Positions 16,691 through 26,891 are shown, counted from the first letter of the stretch. The stretch: DNA of 64,000 nucleotides from an uncultured Porphyromonas sp. (GCA_900539155.1 UQBE01000002.1:31389-95388), one strand, 5' to 3'. Program-made: numbers and translations. The notes: generated by a model not told the origin, from the letters alone.

Positions 16691-19600
16691 ATGTCCCTCC
16701 TCGACCTCTGGCATGATCATCCGCGCATCGTAGAGCTTCGCCAAGCCCTACAGCAGGATCATTGTGTAGAGCTCGAGGGGGTGACCGCTTCGGCGCCCGC
16801 CTTTATCCTGGCCACCTTGGCGCGTGAGACTCCTTATCTGGTGATCGCCGAGGATGCCGATAGCGCGGGCTATATGTTGGGCGACCTAGAGGCTCTAGGG
16901 GTCAAAGCTTACTACTACCCCTCAGCCTTCAATAGACACATCAAATATGGTCAGCGAGAGCCAGCGCAAGAGGTGCTGCGTGCCGAACTGCTCACCGCAC
17001 TGGCTGCGGGCGACGCACCGCTCATCGTCTCCTATCCAGCAGCTCTTGCCGAGGCTATCCCCACACAGCAGGAGGTGGCGCAGAGCTGCTTCACGCTCAG
17101 CGTGGGCGATGTAATCAGCCGTGACACGCTACGAGAGCGACTGCTCGAGGAGGGCTTCGAAGAGGTAGACTACGTTTACAGTCCCGGTCAAGTGGTCTAC
17201 CGTGGGAGTCTCGTGGACATCTTTTCTTACGGGAGCACCTACCCGTACCGAATTGACTTCTTTGACGATGAGATTGAGAGCATCCGTCGCTTTGACATTG
17301 AGAGTCAGCTCTCTGTGGATCAGTGCGAGCGGGCCGAGATAGCACCAGCACTGCAGGTGCAGAGTGGCACCGCCTCGGCAGATGGTGAGCAGACTTCACT
17401 CTTGTCGCTCCTATCCTCTGACTATCAGCTCTGGATCAGTCGCTACGACTCTCTAGCAGAGGAGTGGCAGAGCCTGTACGATGCGGAGATGGCGGTCGAC
17501 TACGAGGGCGCCTTCGCTACCCAAGAGGAGATGCGCCAGTTACTAGTGCCCTGTGCGACCCTGCAGAGACAGGTGGCTCAGCATCGGCAGATATTTGCCA
17601 AACCGACTGAAAAGCCACTGGAGGAGTGCGGACACGTAGCTTTTGCGACGAAGCCTCAGTTACTGATTCATCGGCACTTTGACCTACTAGTTGAAGAGTT
17701 GCAACTGCGTAAGCGAGGCTTCTTCAAGAGCTACTTCCTCTCCGAGTCGTCTGCACAGGCGCAGCGCCTCAAGGAGATACTCATCGAGCGTGAAGCTGAG
17801 GAGCTCCTCCCCGAGTGGGTGCCACTAGTCGTTCACGAGGGCTTTGAGGATAAAGACCTGGACATCTTGCTCCTGACGGATCATCAGGTCTTCGACCGCT
17901 ACCACCACTACCAGCTCAAGAGCGAGCGCATACGCAATGCCGATGCGGCCATATCGCTCAAGGAGCTACACACCATCGCCCCAGGAGACTACATCGTCCA
18001 CAGTGACCACGGCGTGGGGCAGTTCGACGGACTCCTCACCACGGAGGTAGACGGCAAGCCACGTGAGGTGGTCAAGCTAGTTTACCAAAACAAAGATGTG
18101 CTCCTCGTGAGCATCCACAGTCTGCACAAGCTCTCCAAGTACCAAGCACAAGAGGAGGGTTCGCCACAGCTGAGCCGTCTAGGCACAGGAGCCTGGACAA
18201 AGCTCAAGGAGCGTGCAAAGACAAAGATTAAGTCGGTCGCCCGTGATCTCATTGCGCTCTACGCAGCGCGCAAGGAGCAGCCGGGCTTTGCCTTTTCGCC
18301 CGATAGCTATCTTCAGCACGAGATGGAGGCTTCCTTTGCCTATGAAGAGACGCCCGACCAACTGAAAGCGATCGAGCAAATCAAGGCGGATATGGAGAGT
18401 GACCGCCCGATGGACCGATTAGTCTGCGGAGATGTGGGATTTGGCAAGACGGAGGTGGCGATACGAGCAGCCTTCAAGGCGGTCGCCGACAGCAAGCAAG
18501 TGGCGGTCTTGGTGCCGACGACGATATTGGCCTACCAACATTTCCAGACCTTTAGCCAGCGACTCGAGGGGTTGCCCTGCCGTATCGAGTACCTCTCAAG
18601 GGCTAAGAGCGACAAGCAGTCGAAGGCTATCCTAGCAGACCTAGCGGAGGGACGAGTAGACATATTAATAGGTACGCACCGGCTGCTGGGCAAGGGGGTA
18701 ACCTTCAAGTCGCTCGGGCTACTTATCATAGACGAGGAGCAGAAGTTTGGCGTCAAGGCTAAGGAGCAGCTCCGCAAGCTACAGGTCAACGTAGATACGC
18801 TCACGCTCTCGGCGACACCGATACCCCGCACCCTACAGTTCTCCCTAATGGGTGCTCGTGACCTCTCCAACATCAATACGCCACCGCGCAATCGTCAGCC
18901 AGTCACGACACGACTCATTCGCTGGTCGCAAGAGACCATCGCCGATGCCATCGGATATGAGCTAGCACGGCACGGTCAAGTCTTCTTCGTCCACAACCGC
19001 ATCGAGTCAATCCACGCAGTGGCTGGGCAGATACAGGAGTGCGTCCCCGGCATTCGCATCGCTATCGCCCACGGTCGTCTCAAGCCGAGTGAGACTGAGG
19101 AGATACTCCTACGCTTTGCCGAGCAGGAGTACGACCTGCTCCTAGCGACCACCATTATAGAGAACGGTATCGACATGCCTAATGTCAATACAATTATCAT
19201 CAACTCCGCTCACCGCTACGGTCTGAGTGACCTGCACCAGCTCCGCGGACGTGTGGGGCGTGGTAGCCAGCGTGCCTACTGCTATCTGATCACCCCTCCG
19301 CTGGGTACTCTCACAGAGGACGCGGCTCGTCGCGTGAAGGCCATCGAAAGTCTCTCCGACCTCGGCAGTGGCATGCGCATCGCCCTGCAGGACCTAGACA
19401 TAAGAGGCGCTGGCAATATATTAGGTACCGAGCAAAGTGGCTTCATTGCGGACCTAGGCTTCGAGACTTACCGCAAAGTCTTTGAGGAGGCAGTGCGCGA
19501 GGTCAAGCAAGAGGACTTTGCAGCACTCTTTGCTGCTCAGACAGAGCAACAGGCGGAGCTGGGCAATGCGCTCACAGACACCACGATCGACACCGACCTC

Positions 19601-20044
19601 GACCTCTCCCTACCTCACGAATACATACCGCAAGACAGCGAGCGCATATTGCTCTACCGTGAGCTAGACGAGCTGGCGAGCGACCGCGAGCTCAAAGAGT
19701 TCGCCGACCGGCTAGAGGATCGCTTCGGGCCACTGCCACCGCAGACGCGAGGGCTTCTCGTAGTACCTCGCCTGCGACGCTTAGCCAGCCACCTAGGCAT
19801 CGTCAAGGTGTCGCTGCGTCGTGAGCAGATGATCCTCTTCCTCCCGCCTAGTGGCTCGGCATACTATCAGAGCAAAGCCTTCGACATACTCCTCAAGAGC
19901 GTGGCTAGCTACGGCAAGGCGTGCGAAGTGCGCGAGACCCGTGAGGGGCACCGCAGCGTCAAGTGGCATAACGTCACCTCCGTCTATCAAGCCGACAAAA
20001 TCCTCTCAACGCTCTACAAAGCGCTCTTCGCTCGCCCCGCTTGA
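16691..20044 (+). CDS. mfd: Transcription-repair coupling factor Mfd
   Basis: Large DNA translocase (1117 residues) that removes stalled RNA polymerase and recruits UvrA to lesions. The N-terminal UvrB-like region is followed by an RNA-polymerase-interaction (CarD-like) domain with APGDYIVHSDHGVGQFDG near residue 435. The helicase core shows Walker A GDVGFGKTEVA and the DEEQKFG motif, then SATPIPRTL and the TRG region HQLRGRVGRGSQRAYCYL. A C-terminal UvrA-binding domain ends the protein. Full family length, no break. Confidence 0.97.
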   Translation: MSLLDLWHDHPRIVELRQALQQDHCVELEGVTASAPAFILATLARETPYLVIAEDADSAGYMLGDLEALGVKAYYYPSAFNRHIKYGQREPAQEVLRAELLTALAAGDAPLIVSYPAALAEAIPTQQEVAQSCFTLSVGDVISRDTLRERLLEEGFEEVDYVYSPGQVVYRGSLVDIFSYGSTYPYRIDFFDDEIESIRRFDIESQLSVDQCERAEIAPALQVQSGTASADGEQTSLLSLLSSDYQLWISRYDSLAEEWQSLYDAEMAVDYEGAFATQEEMRQLLVPCATLQRQVAQHRQIFAKPTEKPLEECGHVAFATKPQLLIHRHFDLLVEELQLRKRGFFKSYFLSESSAQAQRLKEILIEREAEELLPEWVPLVVHEGFEDKDLDILLLTDHQVFDRYHHYQLKSERIRNADAAISLKELHTIAPGDYIVHSDHGVGQFDGLLTTEVDGKPREVVKLVYQNKDVLLVSIHSLHKLSKYQAQEEGSPQLSRLGTGAWTKLKERAKTKIKSVARDLIALYAARKEQPGFAFSPDSYLQHEMEASFAYEETPDQLKAIEQIKADMESDRPMDRLVCGDVGFGKTEVAIRAAFKAVADSKQVAVLVPTTILAYQHFQTFSQRLEGLPCRIEYLSRAKSDKQSKAILADLAEGRVDILIGTHRLLGKGVTFKSLGLLIIDEEQKFGVKAKEQLRKLQVNVDTLTLSATPIPRTLQFSLMGARDLSNINTPPRNRQPVTTRLIRWSQETIADAIGYELARHGQVFFVHNRIESIHAVAGQIQECVPGIRIAIAHGRLKPSETEEILLRFAEQEYDLLLATTIIENGIDMPNVNTIIINSAHRYGLSDLHQLRGRVGRGSQRAYCYLITPPLGTLTEDAARRVKAIESLSDLGSGMRIALQDLDIRGAGNILGTEQSGFIADLGFETYRKVFEEAVREVKQEDFAALFAAQTEQQAELGNALTDTTIDTDLDLSLPHEYIPQDSERILLYRELDELASDRELKEFADRLEDRFGPLPPQTRGLLVVPRLRRLASHLGIVKVSLRREQMILFLPPSGSAYYQSKAFDILLKSVASYGKACEVRETREGHRSVKWHNVTSVYQADKILSTLYKALFARPA

Positions 20045-20284
20045 CGGGTACCCCGCTGTCGTAATGTACGGAAGTGTCAAGTCGGAGAGCATCCGTTATA
20101 TCAAAGCGGGACGAACCCTGTAGGGACGCTCGGTCTGATGCAGCGGACGCTCTCCGACTAGACATTCTCCGTGACGATACTCTGTAGGGACGCACGGTCT
20201 GTGCGTCCGTCCCCGTCAAAGTGAAACGTCGTCAAGATTGTTCGACAACGGACAGGGGGGCACAACCCCGAACGACTGGCGGGG
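20045..20284. repeat. Intergenic gap with GTAGGGACGC repeats
   Basis: Convergent gap between mfd and ispE. It holds two diverged copies of a unit starting TGTAGGGACGC (about 20121 and 20181), the second continuing as an inverted pair, ACGCACGGTCTGTGCGTCCG. GTCGGAGAGCATCCG (about 20092) recurs inverted near 20146-20160 as CGGACGCTCTCCGAC. This resembles the GTAGGGGCGGACC family at 56324-56403. No gene or T-tract terminator is seen. Confidence 0.55.
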
Positions 20285-21145
20285 TCAGGAGAGGTGCTCG
20301 AGCCAGACGGGGAGGGCGGCGAGGTGGGTGGCGAGCGAGGAGGGGGCGGTGGCGGTGGATGACGAGAGGGGATTGTCGGGGAAGATGCCGTAGAGGGCGG
20401 TGCCGGAGCCGGACATGGCGGCGTAGAGGGCTCCGTGACGGTAGAGCGTGTCTCGCAGAGTGGCTAGCTCGGGGTAGTGCGCGAAGACGACGCTCTCGAA
20501 GTCATTGACGATGAGTTCTCGCCAGTGCGCTATCGGTTGCTCGAGTAGTGTGGCAAGCTTGCCCTCCGCCTCGGGGTGGCGTGTCACCTGTCGGTACGCC
20601 TCGGCGGTGCTCATGCCGATGGGGGGCTTGACGACGAGGAGCCATGTGCCGAGGAGCGCCGACGGCATCATGAGCGGTGTGAGCCGTTCGCCACGACCTG
20701 TGACCAGCACGGGGCGGGACTGGATGAAGAAGGGGCAGTCGCTGCCGAGCTCCCCAGCCAACGTCTCCAGTTGTTCCGGAGAAAGCTCTAAGCGGCACAG
20801 TTCGTTGATTGCTAGAAGCGTGTAGGCAGCATCGGCGGAGCCACCACCGAGTCCAGCTTCCGTGGGGATGCGCTTCACGAGCTTGAGCCGTAGCGGCGGT
20901 ATCTCTGGGTGATGCACTCGGAGTAGCTGTACCGCTTTGTAGATTAGATTGCGCTCGATGGGTAGCTCGCCTGCTAGCCCCTCTATCTCGTATCTGTCGT
21001 CCGTAGCTCCAGATGCCAGGGTTACTGTGAGCTGGTCCGCCCAGCCAATGGGGAGCATACAGCTCTCGATGTCGTGGTAGCCGTCGGGGCGACGACGCAG
21101 GATGCGCAGCCCGAGGTTGATCTTAGCGTGTGGGTGTAGTATCAT
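20285..21145 (-). CDS. ispE: 4-diphosphocytidyl-2-C-methyl-D-erythritol kinase
   Basis: GHMP-family kinase of the MEP isoprenoid pathway, phosphorylating the 2-hydroxyl of CDP-methylerythritol with ATP. The 286-residue product begins HPHAKINLGLRILRRRPDGY, which is typical. The ATP-binding glycine loop is PTEAGLGGGSADAAYTLL (about 92-109), and the C-terminal MSGSGTALYGIF motif is present. It sits 18 bp after recQ in the recJ-recQ-ispE run. The C-terminal codons are G-rich, which gives long spurious frames on the opposite strand. Confidence 0.95.
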   Translation of the reverse strand: MILHPHAKINLGLRILRRRPDGYHDIESCMLPIGWADQLTVTLASGATDDRYEIEGLAGELPIERNLIYKAVQLLRVHHPEIPPLRLKLVKRIPTEAGLGGGSADAAYTLLAINELCRLELSPEQLETLAGELGSDCPFFIQSRPVLVTGRGERLTPLMMPSALLGTWLLVVKPPIGMSTAEAYRQVTRHPEAEGKLATLLEQPIAHWRELIVNDFESVVFAHYPELATLRDTLYRHGALYAAMSGSGTALYGIFPDNPLSSSTATAPSSLATHLAALPVWLEHLS

Positions 21146-21163
21146 ATGGTGGTCACTCCTCGA

Positions 21164-23323
21164 TTACTTGTTCTTATATAGGTGTACTCCGTCGGTGCGG
21201 TAGCGGTCGTCCTCCTCGATGAGCTTCTGGAGGATCGGGAGCAACGCTTTCTCCTGAACTGAGAGCTTCTTTGCCAAGTCAGACAAGGTGATTGATGGCT
21301 CCTCAGATTGCTCTAAGAGGGTCTTGAGGCTCGTCTCTAGATTGCTCCTATGGGGCTGTGAACTTGCCTTGCGAGCTAGGCAAAGGTCACAGCGTCCGCA
21401 CGGCTCAGCCTGATGCTCGCCGAAGTAGTTCAGAAGTATCGCCTGTCGGCAGCCCTGCTGACCGTCTAGGTATGCGAGCGTAGCGGCTAGTCGCCGGCTC
21501 ATAGTCTCTTTGCGCAGCTCGTACACCTCGGGGGGGATGAGGAAGTGGTGCTTGCGCTCTCGTCGGGTGTAGAAGATGATACGGGGTAGGCGCTTCCGTG
21601 GCACGTAGTGTATGATGCCACGCTTGCTCAGCCCCACGAGCGTATCGTAGACCTCTTGCCCCGACAGATGGGTCTGAATGGATAGTGTGCGCTCATCGAT
21701 GAAGACGTAGTCGGCGAAGAGTCCCGAGTAGTTTCTCAAGACCGCTCGTAGCACCTTGTCATCTTGGTCCGAGAGTCCACGGATGTAATAGAGCTCCTCC
21801 CGGGATACCTCGACGATGAGTCGTGAGCGCGCCTCGTCTAGGAGCAGTTCCCAGGCGCCCGCAAGCTCAAGGATATGCAGGGCACTCAGGCTCTGTATAG
21901 GGTGTAAGTGCTGAGAGCGGACGAACGCCTCGAGGTCAATCTCGTAGCTACGCCCCAATCCCTCGCCGAGCCCTACTTGCAGGTAACTGTAGAGCGTGTC
22001 ATAAACCTCTCGTATGTACTCTTTGCTGGGAAATTCGTTCTGCACCCGCTGCAGGAGCATTCCTCTATCTCGTCGCTCGTATAGGGTTACAGCAAAGGAT
22101 CTCTGCCCATCGCGGCCGGCTCGCCCCGCTTCCTGGAAATATTCCTCCAGAGCCACCGGCATACTCCAGTGCACCACGAGACGCACATCGGGCTTGTCGA
22201 TACCCATGCCGAAGGCATTCGTGCAGACCATGACCCGCACGTCACCTGCCATCCATGCGTTTTGCTTGATTTCACGCTCCGCATGGGTCAGACCAGCATG
22301 GTAGTAGTGTGCCGAGACGCCTGCCTCCTGAATCATCTTGGCTAGCTCTTGCGTCTTCTTGCGATTGCGACAGTAGACGATGGCACTCCCCTCTGTGGAG
22401 GTGAGGATATGAAGGAGCTCCGTCGCCTTGTCCGTCGTGGGGCGCACGATATACTGCAGGTTGTCCCGAGCGAATGAGCTACTGATGACATGTGGTTCGC
22501 GAAAGGATAGACGCGCCATGACATCCTCCACGACCTCGGGTGTAGCGGTAGCGGTGAGTGCTAGGAGAGGAACGGCTGGATAGTAGCGACGTATCTCGGC
22601 AATCTTGAGATAACTCGGGCGGAAGTCGTAGCCCCACTGCGAGATACAGTGGCACTCGTCCACCACGATGAGCGATACGGGCAGGCTGGGTAGGCAGGCC
22701 TGAAAGAGTGGCGATGCGAGCCGCTCAGGCGATAGATAGAGAAACTTGTAGTCTCCGTAGAGACAGTTGTCCAGAGCTCTCTGTATCTCTTTGTACTCCA
22801 TCCCCGAGTGGATAGCCGTGGCGAGCATACCCCGCTTGTTGAGACCGTCCACCTGATCCTTCATCAGTGCTATGAGAGGCGTCACGACTAGCGTCAGCCC
22901 GTCGAGTAGCATGGTCGGCACCTGAAAGGTGATACTCTTACCACCACCCGTAGGTAGCAGACCGAGGGTATCTCGCCCCGCCAAGACACTCTCGATAATC
23001 TCCGCCTGCTTGAGGCGAAAAGCGGGATAGCCCCAGTAGCGATGCAGAACGTCCAGCGGGGTCGTCGCTGGTTCTGTCGACGAGCTCGCCGAGGAGTCCG
23101 CCGAGGAGTCCGCCGTAGCGTCTGGGTCTGTCTGCACCGAGCCAGATAGCTGCTCCCGCTCTGCCTGGTCTGGTGGTGACTCCAGCCATCTCGTCTGCAG
23201 TGCCGCCTGCTCCTCGAGGATGCGATCCCAGTCGATGACCTCGCGCTCCTCGGCAGCTGTCTCCTCAGGGAGACTAGCGCTGGTCGGCAAAGAGGTCTTC
23301 TCCGGGTTGCTGTGACTTGACAT
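21164..23323 (-). CDS. recQ: ATP-dependent DNA helicase RecQ with acidic N-terminal extension
   Basis: 3'-5' DNA helicase for recombination and fork repair, 719 residues. Motif I is LLPTGGGKS, motif II DECHCISQWGYDFRPS, and motif VI QEAGRAGRDG. The Zn-binding element is CGRCDLC, followed by a winged-helix region. No HRDC domain is evident. Residues 1-88 precede the usual RecQ start and are acidic and Ser/Ala/Asp-rich (DATADSSADSSASSS), which is unusual. This extension overlaps the recJ 3' end by 50 bp. A non-ATG start nearer the helicase core cannot be excluded. Confidence 0.93.
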   Translation of the reverse strand: MSSHSNPEKTSLPTSASLPEETAAEEREVIDWDRILEEQAALQTRWLESPPDQAEREQLSGSVQTDPDATADSSADSSASSSTEPATTPLDVLHRYWGYPAFRLKQAEIIESVLAGRDTLGLLPTGGGKSITFQVPTMLLDGLTLVVTPLIALMKDQVDGLNKRGMLATAIHSGMEYKEIQRALDNCLYGDYKFLYLSPERLASPLFQACLPSLPVSLIVVDECHCISQWGYDFRPSYLKIAEIRRYYPAVPLLALTATATPEVVEDVMARLSFREPHVISSSFARDNLQYIVRPTTDKATELLHILTSTEGSAIVYCRNRKKTQELAKMIQEAGVSAHYYHAGLTHAEREIKQNAWMAGDVRVMVCTNAFGMGIDKPDVRLVVHWSMPVALEEYFQEAGRAGRDGQRSFAVTLYERRDRGMLLQRVQNEFPSKEYIREVYDTLYSYLQVGLGEGLGRSYEIDLEAFVRSQHLHPIQSLSALHILELAGAWELLLDEARSRLIVEVSREELYYIRGLSDQDDKVLRAVLRNYSGLFADYVFIDERTLSIQTHLSGQEVYDTLVGLSKRGIIHYVPRKRLPRIIFYTRRERKHHFLIPPEVYELRKETMSRRLAATLAYLDGQQGCRQAILLNYFGEHQAEPCGRCDLCLARKASSQPHRSNLETSLKTLLEQSEEPSITLSDLAKKLSVQEKALLPILQKLIEEDDRYRTDGVHLYKNK

Positions 23324-25055
23324 CCTTGACTAGTAGTTGTAAGGAGACCGAGCCGTTGAAGTGGTTTTCGTCTATTTGGTAGACCAGGGCAAAGGGCTTG
23401 CTCGCTCTACCACCTGCGGACTTCTTGACAAAGCGGAACGCTTGAGCCTGGTTGAAGGCGATCCCAGGGCAATGCTTCCGAGAGCTTGCCGTAGGGATCA
23501 CATCGACCTTAAAGTGCTCATTGTTGCGCCCCACCGGTTTGCTACCTCCGCCGTCGTAGAGTTGCTGTGTGACAAAGATTGGCTTATAGTTGTCTGGACC
23601 GTAGGGTGCGAACCGCTGTACGGTCGTGTAGAGTCGCTGTGTCACCTCCCGTAGCTCTATCTCGGCGTCAATCTCTATCGGCATAGACTGTGCACGGGTT
23701 GTGTCAGCCACGGCGTTGACTCCCTGTATGTAGTCGCGGAAGTCGGGAAGCTTGCCTGGCAGGAGGGTCAATCCTGCAGCATAAGTATGCCCTCCGAAGT
23801 TGAGCAGTAGCGCTCTCGCCTCCTCGATGATGCTGTAGATGTCGATGCCGCCTACGCTACGAGCAGAGCCTACGATGCGATCACTCGAACCGGTTAAGAC
23901 AATTGTCGGTCTATTGGTGTACTCTGCCACGCGAGAGGCTACGATACCTATGACTCCTTTATGCCAGTCAGGCTGGTACAGTACTACAATCGGCTGATGC
24001 GCTAACTCAGGATTGACCTGAAGGAGCTGCATCGCTTCGTCTGTCGTCGAGCGATCTAGTTCACGGCGACGCACGTTGTACTCATCGATTAGCTCGCTCA
24101 TACGAGCCGTCGTCTTGGCATCATTACTCAGGAGGAGGTCAACGGCCTCGCGTCCGTTCATCATACGTCCCGAGGCATTGATGCGAGGACCAATCTTGTA
24201 TATGATGTCGGCCATCGTAATCTTGCGCCCCTCGAGTCCACAGGTCTTGATAATCCCCTTGAGTCCCATAGAGGGGTTGCGGTTGAGCTGGCGAAGGCCG
24301 TAGTGTGCGAGTATCCTATTCTCACCCATCACTGAGACTAAGTCTGCCGCTATACTCACAGCAACCAAATCGAGGAGCTTGAAGAGTGAAGCGGAGGGGA
24401 AGCCATTGTCCATGCCAAATGCCTGCATAAACTTAAAGGCGACGCCACAGCCACACAGCTCCTCAAAGGGGTAGTGGCAGTCTGCTCGCTTAGGGTCTAG
24501 CACGGCAGCCGCATCGGGCAACTGCTCGTCGGGGTGGTGATGATCGCAGATGATGAAGTCTATGCCCAGCGTCTTTGCATAGGCTATCTCGTTTATTGCT
24601 TTGATGCCACAGTCTACGACAATAATCAGCGTAGCACCGATCTCGTGAGCGTAGTCCACGCCACGATAGGATACGCCGTAGCCCTCATCGTCACGTCCGG
24701 GGATGTAGTAACTCAGTAGGTGCTCACTACAACCGGCCGAGCGTAGATACTTGTAGATGAGAGAGACCGCTGTTGTGCCGTCTACATCGTAGTCGCCGTA
24801 TATCAGTATATGCTCCTTGCGTCCTAGAGCTTTGTTGAGGCGCTTGACAGCCAAATCCATGTCTTGCATCAGAAAGGGGTCGTGCAGATCCTCTAGCGAG
24901 GGGTGGAAGAACCGCTGTGCGTCTGCCTCGGTACGGATACCACGACGATAGAGTAGGCGTCCCGCCACGGCGGGTATTCTCAAGGCGTGTGCCAGTTGAG
25001 AGCCACCCGCCTCCTCCTCTGGGGTGAAGGGAGTGTATTGCCATTCGTTCGTCAT
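23274..25055 (-). CDS. recJ: Single-stranded-DNA-specific exonuclease RecJ
   Basis: 5'-3' single-strand DNA exonuclease of the DHH phosphoesterase superfamily, active in recombination and mismatch repair. The 593-residue protein shows the metal-binding motifs LIYGDYDVDGTTAV (about 80-93), DFIICDHHHPDE and VAVSIAADLV, then the DHHA1 signature LLNFGGHTYAAGLTL. An OB-like C-terminal domain follows. It is the first gene of a recJ-recQ-ispE minus-strand run. The last 50 bp overlap the recQ start in another frame. Confidence 0.95.
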   Translation of the reverse strand: MTNEWQYTPFTPEEEAGGSQLAHALRIPAVAGRLLYRRGIRTEADAQRFFHPSLEDLHDPFLMQDMDLAVKRLNKALGRKEHILIYGDYDVDGTTAVSLIYKYLRSAGCSEHLLSYYIPGRDDEGYGVSYRGVDYAHEIGATLIIVVDCGIKAINEIAYAKTLGIDFIICDHHHPDEQLPDAAAVLDPKRADCHYPFEELCGCGVAFKFMQAFGMDNGFPSASLFKLLDLVAVSIAADLVSVMGENRILAHYGLRQLNRNPSMGLKGIIKTCGLEGRKITMADIIYKIGPRINASGRMMNGREAVDLLLSNDAKTTARMSELIDEYNVRRRELDRSTTDEAMQLLQVNPELAHQPIVVLYQPDWHKGVIGIVASRVAEYTNRPTIVLTGSSDRIVGSARSVGGIDIYSIIEEARALLLNFGGHTYAAGLTLLPGKLPDFRDYIQGVNAVADTTRAQSMPIEIDAEIELREVTQRLYTTVQRFAPYGPDNYKPIFVTQQLYDGGGSKPVGRNNEHFKVDVIPTASSRKHCPGIAFNQAQAFRFVKKSAGGRASKPFALVYQIDENHFNGSVSLQLLVKDVKSQQPGEDLFADQR

Positions 25056-25400
25056 TATGTTGTTTTATTTTTTTTGTCATAGGGGGAGAGAGAGTAGGCT
25101 AGGAGCCGTGCATCGACCTGTGTCGCCCCTCTTGCCGACAGTGTGTGTGGGCGAGACGACAGACAGGGGAGATGATGATATAGTTTTGCGGCTCATTACT
25201 AGCTTATTGTATAGGTATGGCCTAATGCCAAGGCTGCGACAAGGTCACAGTTCCGCATTTTAGGCTTGTAAATGTACGAAATAATATTGATATAGTGACT
25301 TCGCGAAGTTGCCCCTCTCGTGAGAAATCGTCCATCCTTACTGGGGTGAACGAACTTTTCTTGCGGAGTGGTGATGCTCCTACTGAGGACTTTCGGCGGG
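25056..25400. other. Intergenic region upstream of recJ, no gene seen
   Basis: The roughly 345 bp between recJ and the sucD terminator have no convincing ORF. They contain a poly-T run beside the recJ start and a perfect 12-bp palindrome ACTTCGCGAAGT at 25298-25309. No sequence exactly matching TAnnTTTG was found for recJ; TACATTTA (complement at about 25268-25275) is the nearest. Confidence 0.4.
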
Positions 25401-25445
25401 AAACAAAAAAGAGACTCCCGACGAGGAACGATACCTCATCGGGAG
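25401..25445 (-). terminator. Intrinsic terminator of the 4-hydroxybutyrate operon
   Basis: On the minus strand, CTCCCGATGAGG pairs with CCTCGTCGGGAG (12 bp with one G-U) around a 7-nt loop. TCTCTTTTTTG follows. It lies about 57 nt after the sucD stop, at the end of the abfD-to-sucD series. Confidence 0.88.
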
Positions 25446-25502
25446 CGTGACTATGTATGCGCTCTAGGTCAGTGTGAGCGCAGATGGTCTGCGAGAGCGG
25501 AT

Positions 25503-26861
25503 CTAGTTCATCGCCCAGATCTCCTCGTCGGTCGGCACGTGGACGTGTGGCGACATACGAGCGATGCGAGAGATGTTGAGTAGGTGCTTGTAGGTAAGGT
25601 TCTCCGAGATAGAGTTATTGCCCCAGCTACCACAGCCTAGGGTTGTGGTCACGGAGAGACCGTTTTGGATCGATCCACCAGCGGTTATAGAGCAGGGAGC
25701 GTTGACGATGAGACGCGATATGGTGATCTCGTCGCCAGCCTTGATGATGTTGCCCTGATTGTTCGAGTGGATGCCTGCCGTGTGGCCGCTACCCTCCATC
25801 TTGAGGTTGGTATTGGCAATCTCGATCGCCTCATCAAAGTGCTTGTAAGGCAGACAGGTCATCACGGGGCACATCTTCTCCTTGCAGATAGGATCGGCCG
25901 TGCCGACGCCCTTGGCAGGAACGATGAGCATGCGAGTACCCTCGGGTACGGAGATGCCAGCGAGCTGGGCAATGTGCTGTACGCTCTTGCCGACGACGTC
26001 ACGGCTGATGGAGCCGTTGACGAAGAGCGTATTGACTAGCTTGTCATGCTCCTCAGTTGGTACGAAGTAAGCTCCGTGATCCTTGAAGGCCTGGAAGATC
26101 TCCTCCCGGTGCTGCTCAGGATAGATGAAGCACTGCTCACCAGAGCAGATGATGCCGTTGTCGAAGATACGTCCGCGGATGATGGTCTCGGCAGCTTCGT
26201 TGTAGTCGATATGCTCGTCGAGGATGACCTGTACGTTGCCAGCGCCTACGCCAAAGGAGGGCTTGCCCGAAGAGTAAGCAGAGTGTACCATACCCATACC
26301 TCCGGTAGCGACTACGACGTCGACGGCAGCCATAAGGTCTTGCGTGGCTTGGATAGAGGGCTCGGTGACGCACTGGATGAGGTGCTCAGGTACGTTGAAG
26401 TCCTTGAGGCGCTCCAGTATGAGCTGGATGGTATGTGCGGAGCAATTCTTAGAGCGTGGGTGTGGCGATACGATGATAGCGTTGCGCGTCTTGAGGGCGA
26501 AGGCGATGTTTGCCATCGGAGTGACGATCGGATTGGTCGTCGGGGTGATAGCAGCGACGACACCTACGGGCTTAGCGATCTTGATGAGACCGGTCTTCTC
26601 GTCGATGTCTAGTACGCCCATACTCTTCTTGCCCTGGAGGTTGCTCCATACGCCTTTTGACTTGTTGCGGCACTTAGCTACTTTGTCCTCATAGACGCCC
26701 ATCTCGGTCTCGTCGACCGCTTCACGAGCGAGCATCTCAGCATTGTCATAGACGACACGACAGAGAGCCTTGACCACCTGGTCTACAGCGTCCTGGTCGA
26801 AGCGTGCTTGGTAATCCTTCTGTGCCTCTCGTGCTAGAGAGACCATTTCTTTGATATCCAT
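25503..26861 (-). CDS. sucD: CoA-dependent succinate semialdehyde dehydrogenase
   Basis: Reduces succinyl-CoA to succinate semialdehyde with NAD(P)H, the entry step to 4-hydroxybutyrate in Porphyromonas and Clostridium kluyveri. The 452-residue protein is of the acylating aldehyde dehydrogenase family. The catalytic Cys is at 239 in DNGIICSGEQC; TPTTNPIVTP and FGVGAGNVQV contribute to cofactor binding. ATG 26861 begins the family-typical MDIKEMVSLAREAQ; the upstream open frame is in intergenic sequence. It is the last gene of the operon and is followed by a strong terminator. Confidence 0.95.
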   Translation of the reverse strand: MDIKEMVSLAREAQKDYQARFDQDAVDQVVKALCRVVYDNAEMLAREAVDETEMGVYEDKVAKCRNKSKGVWSNLQGKKSMGVLDIDEKTGLIKIAKPVGVVAAITPTTNPIVTPMANIAFALKTRNAIIVSPHPRSKNCSAHTIQLILERLKDFNVPEHLIQCVTEPSIQATQDLMAAVDVVVATGGMGMVHSAYSSGKPSFGVGAGNVQVILDEHIDYNEAAETIIRGRIFDNGIICSGEQCFIYPEQHREEIFQAFKDHGAYFVPTEEHDKLVNTLFVNGSISRDVVGKSVQHIAQLAGISVPEGTRMLIVPAKGVGTADPICKEKMCPVMTCLPYKHFDEAIEIANTNLKMEGSGHTAGIHSNNQGNIIKAGDEITISRLIVNAPCSITAGGSIQNGLSVTTTLGCGSWGNNSISENLTYKHLLNISRIARMSPHVHVPTDEEIWAMN

Positions 26862-26891
26862 GATATGGTTGTTTATAGATTGAATTGTGTG

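Noticed and set aside
20221..20508. Arg/Gly-rich ORF opposite the ispE 3' end
   Set aside because: Composition reflects G-rich codons on the antisense strand; overlaps a real ispE C-terminus.
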